Shown: positions 1 through 9,017 of the stretch, one piece after another
Layout of the letters: each line of letters opens with the position of its first letter
Numbering within the stretch: position 1 is the first letter of the stretch
Assembly (NCBI GenBank): GCA_964609245.1
Contig: CAZSSB010000010.1
Coordinates: 20,023-84,022 of the forward strand
Length of the DNA stretch: 64,000 bases
Reading direction: 5' to 3'
Source of the DNA: JAFGCY01 sp964609245
GTDB taxonomy: Bacteria > 4484-113 > JAFGCY01
Translations under genes and position numbers: made by a program
Notes under the pieces: generated by a model
The model's input: only the letters and a program-made list of their open reading frames with translations
What the model was told of the DNA's origin: nothing
The model's database searches: none

Positions 1-1493
1 GAGGAAGTGAGCAGTTTCTGCACGTCGCTGATCGGCTGGCCCAGGTAGCCGCGGCCCTTGCGATTGCCGCTCATGCAGTTGTCGAACTCGTCGAACCACA
101 GCAGGCCGAGCTGACCGTGGCCGTCGGTGTGGACGACGTAGACGTAGTAGACGCCGGCCAGCAGGGCGCTGGTGATGCCCCAGCGCATCTTCTGGTAGTT
201 GGGGTGGTAGCGGTCGATCGTCTCGGGATTGGCCAGCTCGGGATGACCCAGCAGGTCGAGGTCCGTCTCCAGGTCGCAGGTCTCCACGTGGGTGTAGTTG
301 GGCAGGCTGGCGCGGTTGACGAACTCCACTATGCCGCCGCGCTCCTCATCCTCGTGGCCGAAGAAGAAGCGGTGCCAGTACTTGGTCAGGCCGTCGGTGC
401 CCTCGTAGTCCCAGGTGGCCCACTGGTTGTGGGGCCAGGACATGAAGCACTCGCCCTCGTACTCCTCGTAGCGGCGGTCGCGGCAGTTGTTGCGCACCAG
501 GGCCTTGTCCGGGTAGGTGTCGCGGAACAGCGCGGTGACGCGATCGATGCCGGCCTTCCACTTGGCGTCCAGTTCATCGAAGGGATCGGGCGAATTGTCG
601 TGGTCGAGGTCGATCGAGCGGGCGTCGGCCCACATCACCCAGCTGATCGTATCAGCCATCAGGTCGAAGCAGAAGCCGTCCTGGTCGCCGTCGATGTACC
701 AGAACCAGTCGGCGGCCTTGCGGCGGCTCATGCGGAAGCTGTACTCGCTGAACAGCTCCGGTCCCCGGGCCCCGTGCAGCTCGGCCGTCGGGCAGTCATC
801 GGTGAGGTTGAAGAAGTAGCTGCCGGCCCAGAAGCGCAGGATCGGGGCGATGCGGGCGCCGGCGGGATGAGCCTTGGCCTTGGTGCCGTTCATCCCGCGC
901 TCGACGGTGATGGTGCGGGTTTTCGGGTCCACGGCGAGGACGCTCATAATCTCGCCCTCGACCAGCACATCGCGGTCGGCCGTCTCGGTGCCGGGGCGGA
1001 AGATATCCCACTCCGTGGGCTTGCCGCCCTTGGAGGGCCCGCTCATCCGCCAGGTGGAGACTTTGATCACCTTCTGACGGCGGCCGACCTCCTCGGCCAG
1101 CGTCGAGCCCGCCTCGGTCAGATACCACTTGTCGGGCCAGTCCGGCATGTACGGATTGCTCTTGCGCGTTCCCCCATAGAGGGCCGAGTGTCGCAGAACC
1201 GAATTGGTGAAGTAGGTCAGCAGCTTGATGTTCGGATTGCGGATGCGCAGGGCTTGGGCAAAGGTGCCGCGCGTGGGATCGTCGTAGAGCGGGACCTGGA
1301 AGTTGCCGACCGCCACGTCGTAGCGCGCGCAATCCTCCAGCGGGCTGGACCAGAAGCTGGGATGCCACATCGCCAGCCTGGGAAAGTCCGGCCCGTCCAG
1401 CACGCGAACCTCAGTGCTTTCGTAGGCAGTAGGCTGCACGGGACCGAGAAGCAGCAGGGAGGCGAAGACAGCGATTCCAAACGCAGTACGCAT
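1..1493 (-). CDS. GHL15-like putative glycoside hydrolase, secreted (3' end beyond window)
   Basis: About 497 residues are visible and the frame is still open at position 1, so the C-terminus is missing. It starts with a short hydrophobic signal peptide (MRTAFGIAVFASLLLLGP). Features of the putative glycosidase family GHL15 include an early LAMWHPSF strand, the LLTYFTNS strand, a catalytic-barrel-like WFWYIDGDQDGFCFD stretch, and near the cut end LLWFDEFDNCMS followed by RGYLGQPISD. I infer an extracytoplasmic TIM-barrel carbohydrate-active enzyme; the substrate cannot be read. A -10-like TATGAT (1500-1505 on the minus strand) ends 6 nt before the ATG and there is no Shine-Dalgarno, so the mRNA may be leaderless. 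It is the last visible member of the minus-strand run from 8708. Family assignment is moderate because it rests on recognised motifs, not an alignment. Confidence 0.6.
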   Translation of the reverse strand, partial: MRTAFGIAVFASLLLLGPVQPTAYESTEVRVLDGPDFPRLAMWHPSFWSSPLEDCARYDVAVGNFQVPLYDDPTRGTFAQALRIRNPNIKLLTYFTNSVLRHSALYGGTRKSNPYMPDWPDKWYLTEAGSTLAEEVGRRQKVIKVSTWRMSGPSKGGKPTEWDIFRPGTETADRDVLVEGEIMSVLAVDPKTRTITVERGMNGTKAKAHPAGARIAPILRFWAGSYFFNLTDDCPTAELHGARGPELFSEYSFRMSRRKAADWFWYIDGDQDGFCFDLMADTISWVMWADARSIDLDHDNSPDPFDELDAKWKAGIDRVTALFRDTYPDKALVRNNCRDRRYEEYEGECFMSWPHNQWATWDYEGTDGLTKYWHRFFFGHEDEERGGIVEFVNRASLPNYTHVETCDLETDLDLLGHPELANPETIDRYHPNYQKMRWGITSALLAGVYYVYVVHTDGHGQLGLLWFDEFDNCMSGNRKGRGYLGQPISDVQKLLTS

Positions 1494-1537
1494 GGGCCAA
1501 TCATACAATGCGCGTGCTCGGGCGACGAACAAGATCC

Positions 1538-3289
1538 CTAGGGGTAATCGCCGTAGCCACCGCCCATCCCGCTGCCGTAGCCCGCCTCGTACTCACCATT
1601 GGCGTCGTCGTAGGCCGGGCCCGGCGGACGCCGGTAGACGCGGACGGCGGCAAGCCCGGGCACCGGGCAGACGCGCTCGCAGATGCCGCAGCCGGTGCAG
1701 AGCTGCTCGTCTACGATTGGCCGCAACAGCTCCATTGGCTCGCCATCGGGGCCGTCGATCATCCGCCGCTGGTACTTGATCGACTTGTCGGCGGTTGGGC
1801 AGTGCTCCTCGCAGACCGCGCAGTTGTGGTTGGTGATGTAGGGGATGCAGCGCATTTTGTCGATGACCGCCACCCCCATCCGGAACTGCTGTTTCTCCTC
1901 CAGCGGCAGGTTGGGAATCGCGCCCGTGGGGCAGACCTGGCCGCAGAGGTTGCAGTTCCACTCGCACTCGCCGAGACGGGAGATCAGGCGTGGCGTCCAG
2001 AGCGCGGACAGGCCGGCCTCGGTCAGCGCGGGTTGCAGCCCGTTGGTCAGGCAGACTTTCAGGCACTGGCCGCACTTGATGCACAGCTCGTTGAAACGTG
2101 CTTCGTCCTCGCCGACGCCCGGTGGCCGGATGAAATCCAGGGGCAGCTCCGTGCGGTTGTCGAAAAGCCGCAGAGCCGGATAGGCGATGAGCCCCAGTGC
2201 CGCGTACTCCAGCATCAGCCGGCGCGAGATGTGCGCTGGCGGCAGCTCTCCGCTGATGCGGGCACGATAGGAGGTCCTGGCCGGCGCCGGGCCAGTGGCA
2301 ACGTCAGGCTTGACCGCAGCCGCGGTGGGGTCAGTGGCCGCAGAGGACGCAGCGGCGGAGATCGACTTGGCGTTGGGCAGGAAGCTGATCCGCCCCGGCG
2401 CGCAGTGGTCGATGCACTCCATGCAGTAGAAGCAGTCGTGCTCCCCAGTCCCGCCGAAGTGGCAGGCCTGCTCGCAGCTCAGGCAGTAGGCGCAGTCAGG
2501 GTTGATGCGGCGGCGCAGGGGGTGGAAGCGGTAGGTCAGGCGCAGCAGCGCGCCGAGCGGGCAGATGTAGCGGCACCAGAAGCGGCGCTGGAAAAACTCC
2601 AGGCCGAAGATCACCGCCGCGAACAGCAGAAACAGCACGGTGTCGGTGTATACAGGCTCCTGGGACACCGAGAACCAGGCGTTGTAGCCGTCCTGGACGG
2701 GATGCCACCACTCCGCCATGTAGAAGGCCGAATCCAGGTTGTTGTAGAGCAGGCGCAGCGGGCCGTCGATGATGGGCAGGACCGCGACGGTGAGAAACTT
2801 GAAGCTGAAGACGATCGGATCAAGAACCCAGAGCAGCGGGCTGCCCAGCAGTGTCAGTACGAGCAGGGTGATCAGCAAGTACAGATCGAAGTTGGCCGGC
2901 AGGACAGAGCGCTGGCGGGGCCTCGATCGGGCGGTGGAAGCCTGGTCTGTCGCGGGACCGAGCCGGCTGCGATTGAACAGCTTCAGCCGCCCGCGGATAC
3001 CGCTGACCAGATCGAGCATCGCGCCCAGCGGGCACAGCCAGCCACAAAAGATGCGCGAGACGGCGAACAGGAGAACGAGTGCGACGAGCGCCCAGATCCA
3101 GTGCGGAATCCCGTTGCCGCTGAGCAACAGGTAGAGGTGCGTGAGAGGATCGAGCTGAAACAGCAAATCGGGACGCCAGCTGACCTCCAGGGGATAAACC
3201 AGCCCGAGGAAATACGCGCCGACCAGCAGGAAAGCGAACACCTGGACGATGACGCGGAGCGTCTTCCAGCTGAAGCGGCGACGTTTCAT
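1538..3289 (-). CDS. NapH/MauN-like membrane polyferredoxin
   Basis: This 583-residue protein begins at ATG 3289 (MKRRRFSWK), overlapping the DUF362 stop by 4 bp. About five membrane helices lie in the first half, with NapH-type cysteine loops CGWLCPLGA and CRYICPLGA at the membrane face. They are followed by CAYCLSCEQAC and CFYCMECIDHC clusters. The second half carries more [4Fe-4S] motifs: CIKCGQCLKVC, CNLCGQVCP, CAVCEEHCP and CTGCGICERVCP. It ends in a Gly/Tyr-rich tail. The family moves electrons between a membrane quinol or ferredoxin pool and a periplasmic partner. The adjacent DUF362 protein, itself often found with such ferredoxins, is the likely partner. The direction of electron flow is unknown. 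Confidence 0.85.
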   Translation of the reverse strand: MKRRRFSWKTLRVIVQVFAFLLVGAYFLGLVYPLEVSWRPDLLFQLDPLTHLYLLLSGNGIPHWIWALVALVLLFAVSRIFCGWLCPLGAMLDLVSGIRGRLKLFNRSRLGPATDQASTARSRPRQRSVLPANFDLYLLITLLVLTLLGSPLLWVLDPIVFSFKFLTVAVLPIIDGPLRLLYNNLDSAFYMAEWWHPVQDGYNAWFSVSQEPVYTDTVLFLLFAAVIFGLEFFQRRFWCRYICPLGALLRLTYRFHPLRRRINPDCAYCLSCEQACHFGGTGEHDCFYCMECIDHCAPGRISFLPNAKSISAAASSAATDPTAAAVKPDVATGPAPARTSYRARISGELPPAHISRRLMLEYAALGLIAYPALRLFDNRTELPLDFIRPPGVGEDEARFNELCIKCGQCLKVCLTNGLQPALTEAGLSALWTPRLISRLGECEWNCNLCGQVCPTGAIPNLPLEEKQQFRMGVAVIDKMRCIPYITNHNCAVCEEHCPTADKSIKYQRRMIDGPDGEPMELLRPIVDEQLCTGCGICERVCPVPGLAAVRVYRRPPGPAYDDANGEYEAGYGSGMGGGYGDYP

Positions 3290-4233
3290 GCCTTGATGCG
3301 GCTGACCGGTATCTTGGCGGGATCGAGTTCGGCGTAGCCACGATCGCCCAGGATGTGCAGGTAGCCGATGTCGGCCGGCTTCTGGGCGAAGAGCGACGTG
3401 GCCAGGGCGTCCACCTCGGCGGGATTGACTCCCGCGATGACGGTGTTCTCCCAGCGGACGTCCTTGAGACTGCCGCCCGTCGGGCCGTGACGCAGCAGGA
3501 TGCGTGAGGCATCGAGGATGCACAGCGCGTGGGGCACCATCATTGTCAGGTCGGCGATCGCGTCGTGCAGCTTCTGATGCATGAAGCCGCGATCCTTCAC
3601 CAGGCCCATCAGGTTCTTGCAGCACATCGTGAGCTGCGCGCCGCCGTGGTGCTTGGCCACCGGCACGTTGATCACCACGTCGGAATCGTCGACCAGCCGG
3701 TAGACGTCGGCGGACTTCAGGTGGGTGCAGCCGGTTACGGCCTGGCGCGCTCGCCAGCCCTTGGGATTAATCACCTCGAACCGCGCCGGGCTGTCTTCCA
3801 CCATCTCGCCGATGCCCGACTTGTCGAGGCAGACGCGGATGTCATTGCAGGGGTTGCAGAACGCGGTGATGCTCTTGGCCCCCGCCGCATCGCATTGCTC
3901 GATGACCGCGCGCAGCACCTCGGGGTGGGTGTTCGCGCACTGCTCCATGGTCCGGGCCCAGCCGACGTTGGGCAACAGGGCCACACGCTGGCCCTTCTTG
4001 ACGAAGCGGCCGATGCCGCCGAGCTTCTCGATCGCCGCGACCGTGGCTTTGTACGGGTCCTTGCCTTCGACCCAGACATTGCGGACCGCCGCCTGCGGTG
4101 CGGCGTGGGCGCTGGGCACGCTGCTGCCCGTAGTGATCCGTGACCACAGCGCGTGGCCCGCGCTGCCGGCACCGAGCGCGGCTCCCCCCAGACCCAGCAG
4201 TTTCGCGATGAAGTTCCGGCGGCTGTCAGACAT
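3286..4233 (-). CDS. DUF362 family protein with Tat-type signal
   Basis: The protein is 315 residues. I chose ATG 4233 (MSDSRRNFIAKLLGLGGAAL) because GGGAG lies 6-10 nt upstream; the in-frame ATG at 4239 would abut that site. The N-terminus has a twin-arginine motif (SRRNFIAKL) followed by a hydrophobic stretch and an Ala-rich cleavage region, so export in folded, cofactor-loaded form is likely. The DUF362 core is visible: LLPNVGWA, TGCTHLKSADV, INVPVAKHHGGAQLT, CCKNLMGLVKDR and LCILDAS. Biochemical function of DUF362 is not established. Genes are often beside ferredoxins, as here, where the stop overlaps the polyferredoxin start by 4 bp. A TATAAT on the minus strand at 4285-4290 could give this pair its own promoter within the end of the upstream gene. 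Confidence 0.85.
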   Translation of the reverse strand: MSDSRRNFIAKLLGLGGAALGAGSAGHALWSRITTGSSVPSAHAAPQAAVRNVWVEGKDPYKATVAAIEKLGGIGRFVKKGQRVALLPNVGWARTMEQCANTHPEVLRAVIEQCDAAGAKSITAFCNPCNDIRVCLDKSGIGEMVEDSPARFEVINPKGWRARQAVTGCTHLKSADVYRLVDDSDVVINVPVAKHHGGAQLTMCCKNLMGLVKDRGFMHQKLHDAIADLTMMVPHALCILDASRILLRHGPTGGSLKDVRWENTVIAGVNPAEVDALATSLFAQKPADIGYLHILGDRGYAELDPAKIPVSRIKA

Positions 4234-4274
4234 GCGCATCTCCCTGCCACGCCAGTCGTCGTTTTCGGCGCGCG

Positions 4275-6485
4275 CTATCGACCGATTATACCTGCGCGGC
4301 TGATCGGTGCGGCGAGGGCCATTGTCAGCCAGCGGGCGGCCAGTGGTACGAGGCTCCAGGTTGCACCCCAGATCAGCATGCCAAGCGTGCCCACCAGCAG
4401 GGCCGCCAGCGCGGCGCCGATCAGATCGGCGGCGTAGATCACCGCGGGCCGGGCCGCCTGACCGGCCATGATGCGCCCCAGCAGCAGACCGCAGCCGAGC
4501 GGCACCAGGACCACCAACAGCCAGAGAGCCGAGACACTGACTGATGCCAGGCTGGCCGGGAGGGCCAGGGCGATGCCCAGGATCAACAAACCGGCGAGTA
4601 GGAGCTCGGCAGGCAGCCGGCGGCTCCAGTGCAGCCCGGACAGCCCTGTGCCGAGGAACAACCCGCCAAGCGTCAGGCCGGAGAGCAGGGCAACCAGCCA
4701 GTACAGTTGGCCGGTGACCGCCTGCAGCCGCCAGGCCAGTACGACCTCGGTGGCGAGACACGTGAAACCGACCAGGTAGGCGGTCGTCGCCGCACGGCGT
4801 GCTGCAGGGCGGATACCAACGGGCATTGCGAGCGCAAAGGGTAGGATCAGCACCAGGGAGGCAACCAGCACGCCAAGCCAGACTCGATTGGCGTTGAGCC
4901 AGTCGAGCGCGGAGGCCAGTTGGGGGTCGTCAGCCAGCAACTCGAGGCGCAGGCCGGCCAGGGACAAAGCGGATGGCGGGCCCGTGTCTCTGTTGGGAAG
5001 CACCTGCCAGGCGGCCGCGCGCTCCGGTGGCAGCCGGTCTGCCAGCACCCAGCGTGACATGTAAGGGTTGGCGATGCCTGCGGTGGCCAGCCTTGCCTCG
5101 ATGGCCATCGGATCCAGCGTCATTCCGGCCCCTTGCGCACCGGCGAAGTACCAGACGGGGCTTGGCGGCGCGACAACCACGCTGGGAAACACCTCCCGCA
5201 GACGTGTGAGCACCTCCTCGTGCATCGCGACCATTGCGGGGGAGTTGTAGTTCTGTTCCGCGTCGAGGCTCAGCGCAAGCACCCCGGTCTCCGAGAGGCC
5301 GTCGCGGCACAGCCGGAAGAACTCGCGGCTGTAGGCCCACTCGGTTGCCGGGCTGCCCGGTGGTCCGAGACTCAGGATCACGCAGTCATAGCGGTGGCCG
5401 CCGACCCAGGCCGCGGGTGCTCCCTGAACAACTTGCGCGGGCTCATCTGCAGCGAAGTCGCGGTAGATCTGCGTGTACAGCTCGTCGGACTCCAGCCAGG
5501 TGCAGCGTATGCCCCGCGCCTGATTGACAAGCGTGTCCACGCCGGGCCAGCGGATGCCGATGTGTAGTATCTCCAGCGGTGGCCGTGCTTCGATTGCGGG
5601 CACCAAGTGATCGGGGAGGGCCTGAGCGAGAGGCAGCAGGATTCGCTCTGCCGCGACATCCGGTTGGCCCGTAACGGACACCAGCCGTCCGTCGCGATAG
5701 AAGCCGTAATCCCCGCCGTAGGAAGCGACCTGCCACTGAGCCAGCCTGCCGGTCCCGTATCGCACTGTCTCAAGTCCAGATGGCAGGGGAGGCTCATAGC
5801 CCCACGGTCCGAGCGCCTGAAGTCCAACCATCACGATGGCCAGCACGAGGACCGCCCCTCGCGAAGTCCAGGCTCGTCGCCAGCCCCGCGTCGTGACGAG
5901 AAGACCGAGCGTGACGGCCAGTGGGACCAGCAAGAGCGGGGCCTGATCGACGCGTCCCGCGAGCAGGAAGGCCCAGGCAGCCCCGCCGACCAGGAAGCCC
6001 AGCGTCTCGGCTGCATACACGCCGCGCAGGGTGGGCTGCCCGCAGCGTGCCCGGGTATGGTGGTAGACCGCTGAGAATGCCAGTGCCAGCCCCAGCGCAG
6101 CTGGCAGCGTGCAGAGCAGCGCCGCCGGGGCAATGGAGAGCAGCGGAGGCAGCGTACCGTCCGCGGGCGTGAGCCGCAGCAGTGCGAAGCGCAGAGCGTA
6201 GAGACTAAGCGGGACGAGGGCGCCGGCGAGCAAGAAGGCCCAGACCTGGCCAAGCCGACCTGCCAGACGCCAGGTGGCAAGCAGGCATAGAACTTGGCCC
6301 GCCAGCCAGCCGGTCAGGACGACACCGAACATCAGCTCGTGGCCGGCGGCTGCAGACATCGCCTCGCGCAGCAGCACCGTCTGGGTCAGGACCGCGACGA
6401 TACCGAGGGCGAAGGCGGGCCAGTAGTGCGGCCAGACTCGGAGTTTCGCCGATCCAGCCGGGGCCGCGGGATGTAGCTGCATCAC
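4275..6485 (-). CDS. Membrane-embedded spermidine-synthase-like (SpeE-fold) protein
   Basis: The 736-residue protein starts at GTG 6485 (or ATG 6482, the next codon). About seven helices precede, and about six follow, a central soluble domain at roughly residues 235-480 with the spermidine/spermine synthase fold. Recognisable strands are LEILHIGIRWPG, CTWLESDELYTQIYRD, YDCVILSLGPPGSP and TGVLALSLDAEQNYNS. The usual SAM/dcSAM loop (GGGDGG-like) reads GIRWPG, and the catalytic Asp-Pro region reads LGPPGSP with no Asp. Ordinary aminopropyl transfer is therefore doubtful. Multi-TM fused proteins of this kind are common in deep-branching bacteria and are usually annotated spermidine synthase without proof. 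The gene sits 8 bp after the upstream stop, in the operon with AmrS and DUF362. Confidence 0.75.
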   Translation of the reverse strand: MMQLHPAAPAGSAKLRVWPHYWPAFALGIVAVLTQTVLLREAMSAAAGHELMFGVVLTGWLAGQVLCLLATWRLAGRLGQVWAFLLAGALVPLSLYALRFALLRLTPADGTLPPLLSIAPAALLCTLPAALGLALAFSAVYHHTRARCGQPTLRGVYAAETLGFLVGGAAWAFLLAGRVDQAPLLLVPLAVTLGLLVTTRGWRRAWTSRGAVLVLAIVMVGLQALGPWGYEPPLPSGLETVRYGTGRLAQWQVASYGGDYGFYRDGRLVSVTGQPDVAAERILLPLAQALPDHLVPAIEARPPLEILHIGIRWPGVDTLVNQARGIRCTWLESDELYTQIYRDFAADEPAQVVQGAPAAWVGGHRYDCVILSLGPPGSPATEWAYSREFFRLCRDGLSETGVLALSLDAEQNYNSPAMVAMHEEVLTRLREVFPSVVVAPPSPVWYFAGAQGAGMTLDPMAIEARLATAGIANPYMSRWVLADRLPPERAAAWQVLPNRDTGPPSALSLAGLRLELLADDPQLASALDWLNANRVWLGVLVASLVLILPFALAMPVGIRPAARRAATTAYLVGFTCLATEVVLAWRLQAVTGQLYWLVALLSGLTLGGLFLGTGLSGLHWSRRLPAELLLAGLLILGIALALPASLASVSVSALWLLVVLVPLGCGLLLGRIMAGQAARPAVIYAADLIGAALAALLVGTLGMLIWGATWSLVPLAARWLTMALAAPISRAGIIGR

Positions 6486-6492
6486 ACCACCG

Positions 6493-7455
6493 CTACTCGC
6501 GGCAGACCAGTTCAGCCCGCAGTATCTCGAGCGCCCCCGGTATGACCACCATTTGCGCCAGCTTGTCCAGCCGTCGGTCGCGGCGTGCCGTGGGCAGGTT
6601 GTAGTGGTCCGCCAGCATCTGGTCCTTGGCTTCGGGATAGACCATCAGCTGCGCCGCCAGCGATTCCGCCTGCAGCGAGAACTCCTCGTCGGTCAGCGCC
6701 ATCGCTTGCTCGACGATGCCGCGCAGGCGCTCGGTCTCGGTATCGAGATCGACGGCGAAGGGGGTGTCGCGGTAGGCCAGATTGGCCAGCCGGCGCAACC
6801 CGTCGTCGAAGCGCTGCGCGGGCACATCCGGCCAGACTGAGCGCAGTCGCGTCAGCATCTCGATCATGCGGCTCGATCCACTGGCCTGGCCGACGCGCTC
6901 CGGATGGAGAGGATCGTCAGCGTTGAACAGGCACGGCTTGTATTCCCCGAGAATCACGAGCTGGTTTTCAGATAGCACAGGCAGGAGTTCAGCGGCGACC
7001 TCCCGCTGCAGAGCAGCGTAGCTGAGTCGCTGGTCGTGGATTGGCCCAGAATGGTCGTTAACCCGTCGCCGCAGGGCATCGTCAGGCTCTTCACCACTCA
7101 TCAGCGTGCGGCGCAACTCGTCCATTGCGGCGCCGAATCCAGGATCGTTGCCGGCACGCTCAAGCTCATCCGCAAGCCTCTCGATCTCGGGCATGGACGG
7201 CTCGAGAGCGGCAATCAGCGCCTGCAGCTGGGCATCCTCCAGCCACAGGGCGTCAATCAGGTTGCACAGCGAAACCTGGTCGTGTAGGGTCCTGTTGCTG
7301 GTTGGTGGTGAGGACGCGAAGGCAGGCGGCGCACCTGGGAGGCGTGAAGCGAGTCCGTGTCCAGCGGTGCCCGGATTCGGTTTGGCCGCCATGGCAATCA
7401 CGGCGGCGCCGAGCAACGTTACAATCGTGACGCCGAGCATGGTTGTGCGTATCAT
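6493..7455 (-). CDS. Exported protein of unknown function
   Basis: I do not recognise this 320-residue protein. The ATG at 7455 has a clear AGGAG six bases upstream. The N-terminus is a signal peptide (MIRTTMLGVTIVTLLGAAVI) ending near AMAAKPNPG. The rest is predicted mostly helical and acidic, with segments such as LQALIAALEPSMPEIERLADEL and TETERLRGIVEQAMALTDEEF, and only two cysteines. Its heptad-like helices resemble periplasmic Spy/CpxP-type proteins only in a general way, so I do not assign that family. It lies 17 bp downstream of the AmrS gene and 8 bp upstream of the SpeE-like gene, so it is co-transcribed and likely acts in the same envelope-linked process. Confidence 0.7.
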   Translation of the reverse strand: MIRTTMLGVTIVTLLGAAVIAMAAKPNPGTAGHGLASRLPGAPPAFASSPPTSNRTLHDQVSLCNLIDALWLEDAQLQALIAALEPSMPEIERLADELERAGNDPGFGAAMDELRRTLMSGEEPDDALRRRVNDHSGPIHDQRLSYAALQREVAAELLPVLSENQLVILGEYKPCLFNADDPLHPERVGQASGSSRMIEMLTRLRSVWPDVPAQRFDDGLRRLANLAYRDTPFAVDLDTETERLRGIVEQAMALTDEEFSLQAESLAAQLMVYPEAKDQMLADHYNLPTARRDRRLDKLAQMVVIPGALEILRAELVCRE

Positions 7456-7472
7456 CTGGGTTCTCCTGAGCC

Positions 7473-8708
7473 TCAGCCGGTCAGCTGAGACGGGTGGAAT
7501 TCACCTGTCAGGGGCTGGCCGCACTCAGCGCAGCGCCCGGCGCTGTCGATGTTCACTGCCAGCACGCGAAAACCGATCCGCTGGATTGCCAGCGCCCCGC
7601 AATGGGGGCAGTAGGTGTTGTTGCCGCTGTGCCCTGGCAGGTTGCCGATATAGACGTGCTGCAGGCCCTCCAGACGCGCCAGCTCGGCGGCCTGCTCCAT
7701 GATGCGCTGGCTGGTGGGCGGCAGCTGTTTGAGCTGGAAGTGGGGGAAGAACTTGAGGAAGTGCAGAGGGGTGTCCGCACCCAGGGTAGTCCTAACGTAC
7801 TTCGCCAACGGTCTGATGTCCTCGGGCTGATCGTTCTTGGTCGGCACCACGAGGTTGGCGATCTCGATGTGAGTGCCTGCGGCCTTGAAGGCCTCCAAGC
7901 TGGCCAGGATGTGATCGAGCTTGACCCCCGGTCCGATGACGCTGTCGTAGAAGCTGTCGCTGAAACCCTTGAGCCCGAACGCTACGCCGTTCACCAGCGC
8001 GGCCAGCTCACGTACGGGCTCCGGAGCGGCGAAACCGCCGGTGCCCATGAACACCTTCAGGCCCGCCTGGCGGGCTGCCAGGGCGATATCGCAGCTGAAT
8101 TCGTAGGATGTCAGAGGCTCGGTGTATGCCAGGGCGATTGCATCGGCACCATGCCGCCTGGCCAGATCGATGATCTCCACCGGCGTGAGCTGGAAGTTCT
8201 CGGTCTTCTCCGGCGGCAGCTGGCTGAGCTGCCAGTTCTGGCAGTACTGGCAGTGCAGGCCGCAGCCGGCCGTGCCCAGTGCCAGGGTGGTCATGCCCGG
8301 GTAGCGATGGTAGAGCGGCAGTTTCTCGATGCTGTCGAGATGCATCGTGGCCACGTGGCCGTAGACCATGTCGTAGAGGACACCGCCGCTGTTCTCCTTG
8401 GCCTGGCATCGGCAGCGTTCGCCATCCGCCAGCACGCAGTTGTAGGGGCACAGCGAGCAGTGGACACGGTCGTCGGGCAGCGGCTCCCAGTAGCGGGCTA
8501 TCCGGACGTGGGGCAGGGTCTCACCGAAAACGCGCCGACCGCATTGACCATCAAAGCACGCATCGACATTTGGCGTCTGGCCCAGAACGCGACCGGGCTT
8601 CAGCAAGAATCCGCCTCCCGTTGCCACCACGCAACCCGCGCCAATGAGGCGGCTCATCGTGGCGATGAAGTCCCGGCGCGACTTCCCGTCTGTGCACGAT
8701 TCCTTCAT
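7473..8708 (-). CDS. amrS: AmmeMemoRadiSam-system radical SAM enzyme with Tat-like signal
   Basis: The 411-residue protein starts at ATG 8708 (MKESCTDGKSRRDFIATMS). The radical SAM cluster motif is CGLHCQYC (C-x3-C-x2-C), preceded by a Cys-rich region CSLCPYNCVLADGERCRC and followed by typical AmrS strands (IALAYTEPLTSYEF, IEIANLVVPTKND, LHFLKFFPHF). A C-terminal zinc-ribbon-like part has CPHCGAL and CAECGQPL. The N-terminus carries SRRDFIATM plus a hydrophobic run, which looks like a Tat signal and is unexpected for an enzyme needing SAM. No AMMECR1 or Memo gene is in the window. No good Shine-Dalgarno is seen; a -10-like TATAGT lies on the minus strand at 8746-8751. AmrS homologues are unassigned biochemically, so the role is unknown. 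Confidence 0.85.
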   Translation of the reverse strand: MKESCTDGKSRRDFIATMSRLIGAGCVVATGGGFLLKPGRVLGQTPNVDACFDGQCGRRVFGETLPHVRIARYWEPLPDDRVHCSLCPYNCVLADGERCRCQAKENSGGVLYDMVYGHVATMHLDSIEKLPLYHRYPGMTTLALGTAGCGLHCQYCQNWQLSQLPPEKTENFQLTPVEIIDLARRHGADAIALAYTEPLTSYEFSCDIALAARQAGLKVFMGTGGFAAPEPVRELAALVNGVAFGLKGFSDSFYDSVIGPGVKLDHILASLEAFKAAGTHIEIANLVVPTKNDQPEDIRPLAKYVRTTLGADTPLHFLKFFPHFQLKQLPPTSQRIMEQAAELARLEGLQHVYIGNLPGHSGNNTYCPHCGALAIQRIGFRVLAVNIDSAGRCAECGQPLTGEFHPSQLTG

Positions 8709-8988
8709 GTTGCATGTAGGAGACCGTGGTGGAGTGGTGGGTTTCACTATATATGCGAGTAGTACTAAGTCTGTGCTGTTTCGTGCGCGGATGCACGACA
8801 AGATGTTTGTTCCGTAGGTGTATCGTGCCATCCGAGTGCTCCGCGGCCGTCAGGTGGCCGGGTACCGGCAGCCATTGCCTGGCTCGCACCCCACGATTAG
8901 TAAGGCCACTATGCGTGCTGCTATACGTCTGGCTGCGTCATTCGGGCCTGATGTGAACTGAGCCGCGGGTGCGGCCATATGCGGCATC

Positions 8989-9000
8989 CCGAATGTTCGG
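8989..9000. promoter_or_regulatory. Short inverted repeat, candidate operator
   Basis: CCGAATGTTCGG has perfect 5-bp arms around a 2-bp centre. It ends 17 bp before the -35 element of the hydrogenase promoter. The position suits an activator or redox regulator site, but the regulator cannot be named from sequence. Confidence 0.3.
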
Positions 9001-9017
9001 ACATACGCATAAATGGG

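Noticed and set aside
117..3337. Long plus-strand open frames opposite the glycosidase-like and polyferredoxin genes
   Set aside because: They are Val/Ala/Gln/Arg-rich antisense frames created by high GC. The minus-strand frames show signal peptides, membrane helices and cysteine motifs.
3286..4761. Longer N-terminus for the DUF362 protein
   Set aside because: It would run into the SpeE-like gene and remove the Tat signal from the N-terminus; the ATG at 4233 has a ribosome site.
4275..6485. Annotating this gene as a working spermidine synthase (speE)
   Set aside because: The key loops are degenerate and the protein is mostly membrane helices.
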